From NCBI RefSeq assembly GCF_003391135.1, contig NZ_CP031455.1:3131001-3195000 (forward strand): 64,000 nt of DNA, read 5' to 3'. Below the pieces are notes generated by a model. It was not told the origin of the DNA and made no database searches. It was given only the letters and a program-made list of their open reading frames with translations. The first letter of the stretch is position 1; each line of letters begins with the position of its first letter. The translations under genes and the position numbers were made by a program. Positions 60,219 through 64,000 of the stretch are shown piece by piece. This DNA comes from Streptoverticillium olivoreticuli subsp. olivoreticuli. Lineage in GTDB: Bacteria; Actinomycetota; Actinomycetes; Streptomycetales; Streptomycetaceae.

Positions 60219-63200
60219 ATGAGTCCGCAGCCGCAGTACCACCAGGTACCCGCTCAGGTGGACCTGCCCGCGCTCGAGCACGCCGTGCTCGATTTCTGGC
60301 GCGAGAGCAAGGTTTTCGCCCGTAGCCTCGAAGAGTCCGAGGGCCGCCCCGAGTGGGTGTTCTACGAGGGCCCCCCGACCGCCAACGGCATGCCCGGTGC
60401 CCACCACATCGAGGCCCGCGTCTTCAAGGACGTCTTCCCCCGCTTCCGCACGATGCAGGGCTACCACGTCGGCCGCAAGGCCGGCTGGGACTGCCACGGC
60501 CTGCCGGTCGAGCTCGCGGTCGAGAAGGAGCTGGGCTTCAACGGCAAGCAGGACATCGAGAAGTACGGCATCGCGGAGTTCAACGCCAAGTGCCGCGAGT
60601 CGGTGACCCGGCACACGGACGCCTTCGCCGAGCTCACCACCCGCATGGGCTATTGGGTCGACCTCGACGACGCGTACCGCACGATGGACCCGGAGTACGT
60701 CCAGTCCGTGTGGTGGTCACTGAAGGAGATCTTCAACAAGGGCCTGCTGGTCCAGGACCACCGCGTCGCCCCCTGGTGCCCCCGCTGCGGCACCGGCCTG
60801 TCGGACCACGAGCTCGCGCAGGGCTACGAGACGGTCGTCGACCCCTCCGTCTACGTCCGCCTGCCGCTGACCTCGGGCCCGCTCGCGGGCGAGGCCGCGC
60901 TGGTCATCTGGACGACCACCCCCTGGACCCTGGTCTCCAACACCGCCGTCGCCGCGCACCCCGACGTCCGCTACGTCGTCGCGACGGACGGCACGGAGAA
61001 GCTCGTCGTCGCCGAGCCGCTGCTGGAGAAGGCCCTGGGCGAGGGCTGGACGGCCACCGGTGAGTCCTTCACCGGCCGCGAGATGGAGCGCTGGACCTAC
61101 CGCCGCCCGTTCGACCTGGTCGAGCTGGAGGGCGCCAACTTCGTCGTCAACGCCGAGTACGTGACGACGGAGGACGGCACCGGCCTGGTCCACCAGGCCC
61201 CCGCCTTCGGTGAGGACGACCTCCGCACCTGCCGCGGCTACGGCCTGCCGGTCGTCAACCCCGTCCGCCCGGACGGCACCTTCGAGGAGGGCCTCGCCCT
61301 CGTCGGCGGCCAGTTCTTCAAGAAGGCCGACGAGGCGCTGGTCGAGGACCTGTCCGCGCGCGGCCTGCTCTTCAAGCACGTGGCGTACGAGCACAGCTAC
61401 CCGCACTGCTGGCGCTGCCACACCGCGCTGCTCTACTACGCGCAGCCCTCCTGGTACATCCGCACCACGGCCGTCAAGGACCGGCTGCTCCAGGAGAACG
61501 AGAAGACCAACTGGTTCCCGGAGTCGGTCAAGCACGGCCGCTTCGGCGACTGGCTGAACAACAACATCGACTGGGCGCTCTCCCGCAACCGCTACTGGGG
61601 CACCCCGCTGCCGATCTGGCGCTGCGAGGACGACCACCTCACCTGCGTCGGCTCGCTGGCCGAGCTGACCGAGCTGACCGGCAGCGACCAGAGCGCGCTG
61701 GACCCGCACCGCCCGTACATCGACGACGTCACCTTCACCTGCACCGCCGACGGCTGCTCGCACACCGCCGTCCGCGTGCCGGAGGTCATCGACGCCTGGT
61801 ACGACTCGGGTTCCATGCCCTTCGCGCAGTGGGGCTACCCGTACAAGAACAAGGAGCTCTTCGAGAAGCGCTACCCGGCGCAGTTCATCTCGGAGGCCAT
61901 CGACCAGACCCGCGGCTGGTTCTACACCCTGATGGCCGTGGGCACCCTCGTCTTCGACAAGTCGTCGTACGAGAACGTGGTCTGCCTCGGCCACATCCTC
62001 GCCGAGGACGGCCGGAAGATGTCCAAGCACCTGGGCAACATCCTCCAGCCGATCCCGCTGATGGACCAGCACGGCGCCGACGCCGTCCGCTGGTTCATGG
62101 CCGCCGGCGGCTCCCCGTGGGCCGCGCGCCGCGTCGGGCACGGCACGATCCAGGAGGTCGTCCGCAAGACGCTCCTCACCTACTGGAACACGGTCGCCTT
62201 CCAGGCGCTCTACGCCCGGACGTCCGGCTGGGCGCCCTCCGCGTCCGACCCGGCCCCGGCCGACCGCCCGCTGATCGACCGCTGGCTGCTCAGCGAGCTC
62301 AACGCGCTGACCGACCAGGTCACCCAGGCCCTGGAGTCCTACGACACCCAGCGCGCGGGCAAGCTGCTGTCCTCCTTCGTGGACGACCTGTCGAACTGGT
62401 ACGTGCGGCGCTGCCGCCGCCGGTTCTGGCAGGGTGACGCGGCCGCGCTGCGCACCCTGCACGAGGTCGTCGAGACGGTCACCCGGCTGATGGCGCCCCT
62501 GGTGCCGTTCATCACCGAGCGCGTATGGCAGGATCTCGTGGTCCCGGTGGACCCGGAGGCCCCCGAGTCGGTGCACCTGGCGACCTGGCCGCAGGCCGAC
62601 ACCGCCCTGATCGACCCCGAGCTGTCCCAGCAGATGCTGCTCGTGCGGCGCCTGGTCGAGCTGGGCCGCGCCACCCGCGCGGAGTCCGGCGTCAAGACCC
62701 GGCAGCCGCTGTCCCGCGCGCTGGTCGCGGCCGCCGGCTTCGAGGCCCTGGGCCCGGAGCTGCGCGCCCAGATCACCGAGGAGCTGAACGTCTCCTCGCT
62801 CGCCTCCCTCTCGGAGGTGGGGGGCTCGCTGGTCGACACCACCGCGAAGGCCAACTTCCGGGCGCTCGGCCGCCGGTTCGGCAAGGGCGTCCAGGCCGTG
62901 GCCAAGGCCGTCGCCGAGGCGGACGCCGCGGCGCTGTCGCTGGCCCTGCGCGCGGGCACCGCGTCCGTGGCCGTGGACGGCGAGACCGTGACGCTCTCCC
63001 CCGACGAGGTCATCATCACCGAAACCCCGCGCGAGGGCTGGTCGGTGGCCTCCGACTCGGGCGCGACGGTGGCCCTCGACCTGGAGATCACCCCGGAGCT
63101 GCGCCGCGCGGGCCTGGCCCGTGACGCGATCCGGCTGATCCAGGAGGCCCGCAAGAACAGCGGCCTCGACGTCGCCGACCGGATCGCCCTGCGCTGGGTC

Positions 63201-63377
63201 TCCTCGGACGAGGAGACCACCACCGCGCTGGTCGAGCACTCCGGGCTCATCGCGGACGAGGTGCTCGCCACGGCCTTCTTGAACGAGCACGGCGTATCCG
63301 GCGGGGCCGACGACTCCTACGGCGAGTCGTTCGAGGACGAGGGCCTCGGTCTGACGTTCCGCCTCCGCAAGGCGTAA
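60219..63377 (+). CDS. ileS: Isoleucyl-tRNA synthetase, eukaryote-like (type 2)
   Basis: 1052 residues from ATG 60219 (CCGGAGGAAGCACCCG). Class I HIGH equivalent in GPPTANGMPGAHHIEAR, CP1 editing domain (LVIWTTTPWTLVSNTAV), WYDSGSMPFAQWGYP, and KMSKS equivalent in EDGRKMSKHLGN. The PGAHH and KMSKH forms mark the type 2 class, known to be less sensitive to mupirocin. Downstream is the anticodon domain (LSNWYVRRCRRRFWQ). Controlled by the T-box. Confidence 0.96.
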   Translation: MSPQPQYHQVPAQVDLPALEHAVLDFWRESKVFARSLEESEGRPEWVFYEGPPTANGMPGAHHIEARVFKDVFPRFRTMQGYHVGRKAGWDCHGLPVELAVEKELGFNGKQDIEKYGIAEFNAKCRESVTRHTDAFAELTTRMGYWVDLDDAYRTMDPEYVQSVWWSLKEIFNKGLLVQDHRVAPWCPRCGTGLSDHELAQGYETVVDPSVYVRLPLTSGPLAGEAALVIWTTTPWTLVSNTAVAAHPDVRYVVATDGTEKLVVAEPLLEKALGEGWTATGESFTGREMERWTYRRPFDLVELEGANFVVNAEYVTTEDGTGLVHQAPAFGEDDLRTCRGYGLPVVNPVRPDGTFEEGLALVGGQFFKKADEALVEDLSARGLLFKHVAYEHSYPHCWRCHTALLYYAQPSWYIRTTAVKDRLLQENEKTNWFPESVKHGRFGDWLNNNIDWALSRNRYWGTPLPIWRCEDDHLTCVGSLAELTELTGSDQSALDPHRPYIDDVTFTCTADGCSHTAVRVPEVIDAWYDSGSMPFAQWGYPYKNKELFEKRYPAQFISEAIDQTRGWFYTLMAVGTLVFDKSSYENVVCLGHILAEDGRKMSKHLGNILQPIPLMDQHGADAVRWFMAAGGSPWAARRVGHGTIQEVVRKTLLTYWNTVAFQALYARTSGWAPSASDPAPADRPLIDRWLLSELNALTDQVTQALESYDTQRAGKLLSSFVDDLSNWYVRRCRRRFWQGDAAALRTLHEVVETVTRLMAPLVPFITERVWQDLVVPVDPEAPESVHLATWPQADTALIDPELSQQMLLVRRLVELGRATRAESGVKTRQPLSRALVAAAGFEALGPELRAQITEELNVSSLASLSEVGGSLVDTTAKANFRALGRRFGKGVQAVAKAVAEADAAALSLALRAGTASVAVDGETVTLSPDEVIITETPREGWSVASDSGATVALDLEITPELRRAGLARDAIRLIQEARKNSGLDVADRIALRWVSSDEETTTALVEHSGLIADEVLATAFLNEHGVSGGADDSYGESFEDEGLGLTFRLRKA

Positions 63378-63387
63378 CGAACCCACA

Positions 63388-63434
63388 AGAGCCGGTCGTC
63401 CGGGAGCTGCGTGCTCCCGGACGGCCGGCTCTTC
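63388..63434 (+). terminator. ileS terminator hairpin
   Basis: A 20-bp stem with one G-U pair (63388-63407 and 63415-63434) and a 7-nt loop, 11 bp past the ileS stop. Confidence 0.88.
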
Positions 63435-63471
63435 GCTGTGCGTTCCACCCTGTGGGGGACATACGGGAAAC

Positions 63472-63509
63472 GGGCCGGGCCCGGGACAGATGTCCCGGGC
63501 CCGGCCCGC
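63472..63509 (-). terminator. divIVA terminator palindrome
   Basis: Two 18-nt perfectly complementary arms (63472-63489, 63492-63509) separated by 2 nt, directly after the divIVA stop on the minus strand. Confidence 0.82.
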
Positions 63510-63534
63510 TGATTGCCGACGGCGGCGCCGCGGC

Positions 63535-64000
63535 TTAGTTGTCGTCCTCGTCGATCAGGAAGCCGCGCATCGGCGACGGCGCCTGCTGCATCGGCTGCTG
63601 GCCCTGGGGCCGGACCGGTGCCATCGGCTGGGTCATCGCCGGGGACATCTGCTGCTGGCCGCCGTACGACGGAGCACCCATCGAGGTGTTGCCACCCATG
63701 GAGGTGTTACCGCCCATGGACGGGTTGCCGCCCATGCTGTGGCCACCCATGCCCGCACCTGCCGAGGCCATGGACCCGCTCATCGACGGGGCCGCGGGCA
63801 GCGACGGGGTGTTGGGGTTGCGCGGCGGGGCCAGCGAGTCGTCCGCCTGGTTCTCCAGCTGACGCAGCTGGCTCTCCAGGTAGGACTTCAGACGCGTGCG
63901 GTACTCGCGCTCGAAGCCGCGCAGGTCCTCGACCTTGCGCTCCAGCGTGGCGCGGGCGGACTCCAGGGAGCCCATCGCGACACGGTGCTTCTCCTGCGCG
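63535..64000 (-). CDS. divIVA: DivIVA/Wag31 polar growth protein, C-terminal part only
   Basis: Open at the right window edge; 154 codons are visible. A coiled-coil stretch ([30 protein letters not shown]) is followed by a Met/Gly/Gln/Pro-rich tail with tandem SMGGNxSMGG repeats, ending FLIDEDDN. This fits the C-terminus of Streptomyces DivIVA, which marks hyphal tips and directs apical growth. Position next to ileS agrees. The tail repeats at the DNA level (63680-63750) are prone to length change. Confidence 0.92.
   Translation of the reverse strand, partial: AQEKHRVAMGSLESARATLERKVEDLRGFEREYRTRLKSYLESQLRQLENQADDSLAPPRNPNTPSLPAAPSMSGSMASAGAGMGGHSMGGNPSMGGNTSMGGNTSMGAPSYGGQQQMSPAMTQPMAPVRPQGQQPMQQAPSPMRGFLIDEDDN

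Noticed and set aside
63680..63750. Tandem 15-nt repeats considered as a CRISPR-like or structural repeat
   Set aside because: They are in-frame repeats encoding the SMGGN segments of the DivIVA tail.

Overview
This window is chromosomal DNA from a Streptomyces or a very close high-GC actinomycete. The evidence is the very high GC content with G/C-rich third positions, frequent GTG starts, dense ATGA/GTGA stop-start overlaps, twin-arginine and lipobox signals, and an actinobacterial core gene order: gltB-gltD, lgt, trp genes, his operon with PriA, dnaE, phoD, lspA, DksA-like gene, ileS, divIVA. I saw no tRNA, rRNA, CRISPR array, prophage or insertion sequence.

Layout. 1-5925 is accessory or secretory: the start of a GH101-type glycosidase (cut by the window edge), a NarL/DesK-type two-component pair, a membrane-anchored secreted protein, a trypsin-like protease, and an unnamed HExxH protein ending in a zinc ribbon. 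6037-12748 is a compact exopolysaccharide-type locus. Two genes on the minus strand encode a GH113-like lipoprotein and a DUF2334 deacetylase-like secreted protein. Four genes on the plus strand encode a 66-residue membrane peptide, a processive family 2 glycosyltransferase, WecB and a ConA-like secreted protein. Together they suggest synthesis, trimming and modification of a ManNAc-containing surface polymer, and this is the best candidate for an undescribed system. 12820-18829 is glutamate synthase, with a convincing GlnR box upstream. 19141-21948 holds a VIT1/CCC1 transporter, Lgt and a DsbA-like protein.

22012-28971 is the tryptophan block (trpA, trpB, trpM, trpC, three small membrane-protein genes, trpE) read from hisI. 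30871-36682 is the histidine operon hisD-hisC-[39-codon ORF]-hisB-[54-residue membrane protein]-hisH-priA-ridA-hisF, in which nearly every junction is a 4-nt overlap. PriA serves both the His and Trp pathways, and no separate trpF or hisA is seen here. 36846-42988 has a beta-helix-like membrane protein, a LON-domain protein, YbaK, and a tandem duplication of a two-gene unit (five-TM membrane protein plus DsbA-like protein).

43114-46656 is dnaE, preceded by a RecA-NDp (PafBC-type) promoter match. 46800-56671 has small basic proteins (including ribosomal protein bL37), an NYN-domain protein, an ABC exporter, PhoD, a dienelactone-hydrolase-like protein, MscS and a Na+/H+ antiporter. 56924-64000 is the conserved GNAT-rluD-lspA-DksA-like-ileS-divIVA block. 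ileS has a T-box leader of the translation-control type, and divIVA runs off the right edge.

Convergent gene pairs are mostly separated by strong hairpins. Several of these are copies of dispersed Streptomyces-type palindromic modules near 5980, 20100, 53220 and 56800.
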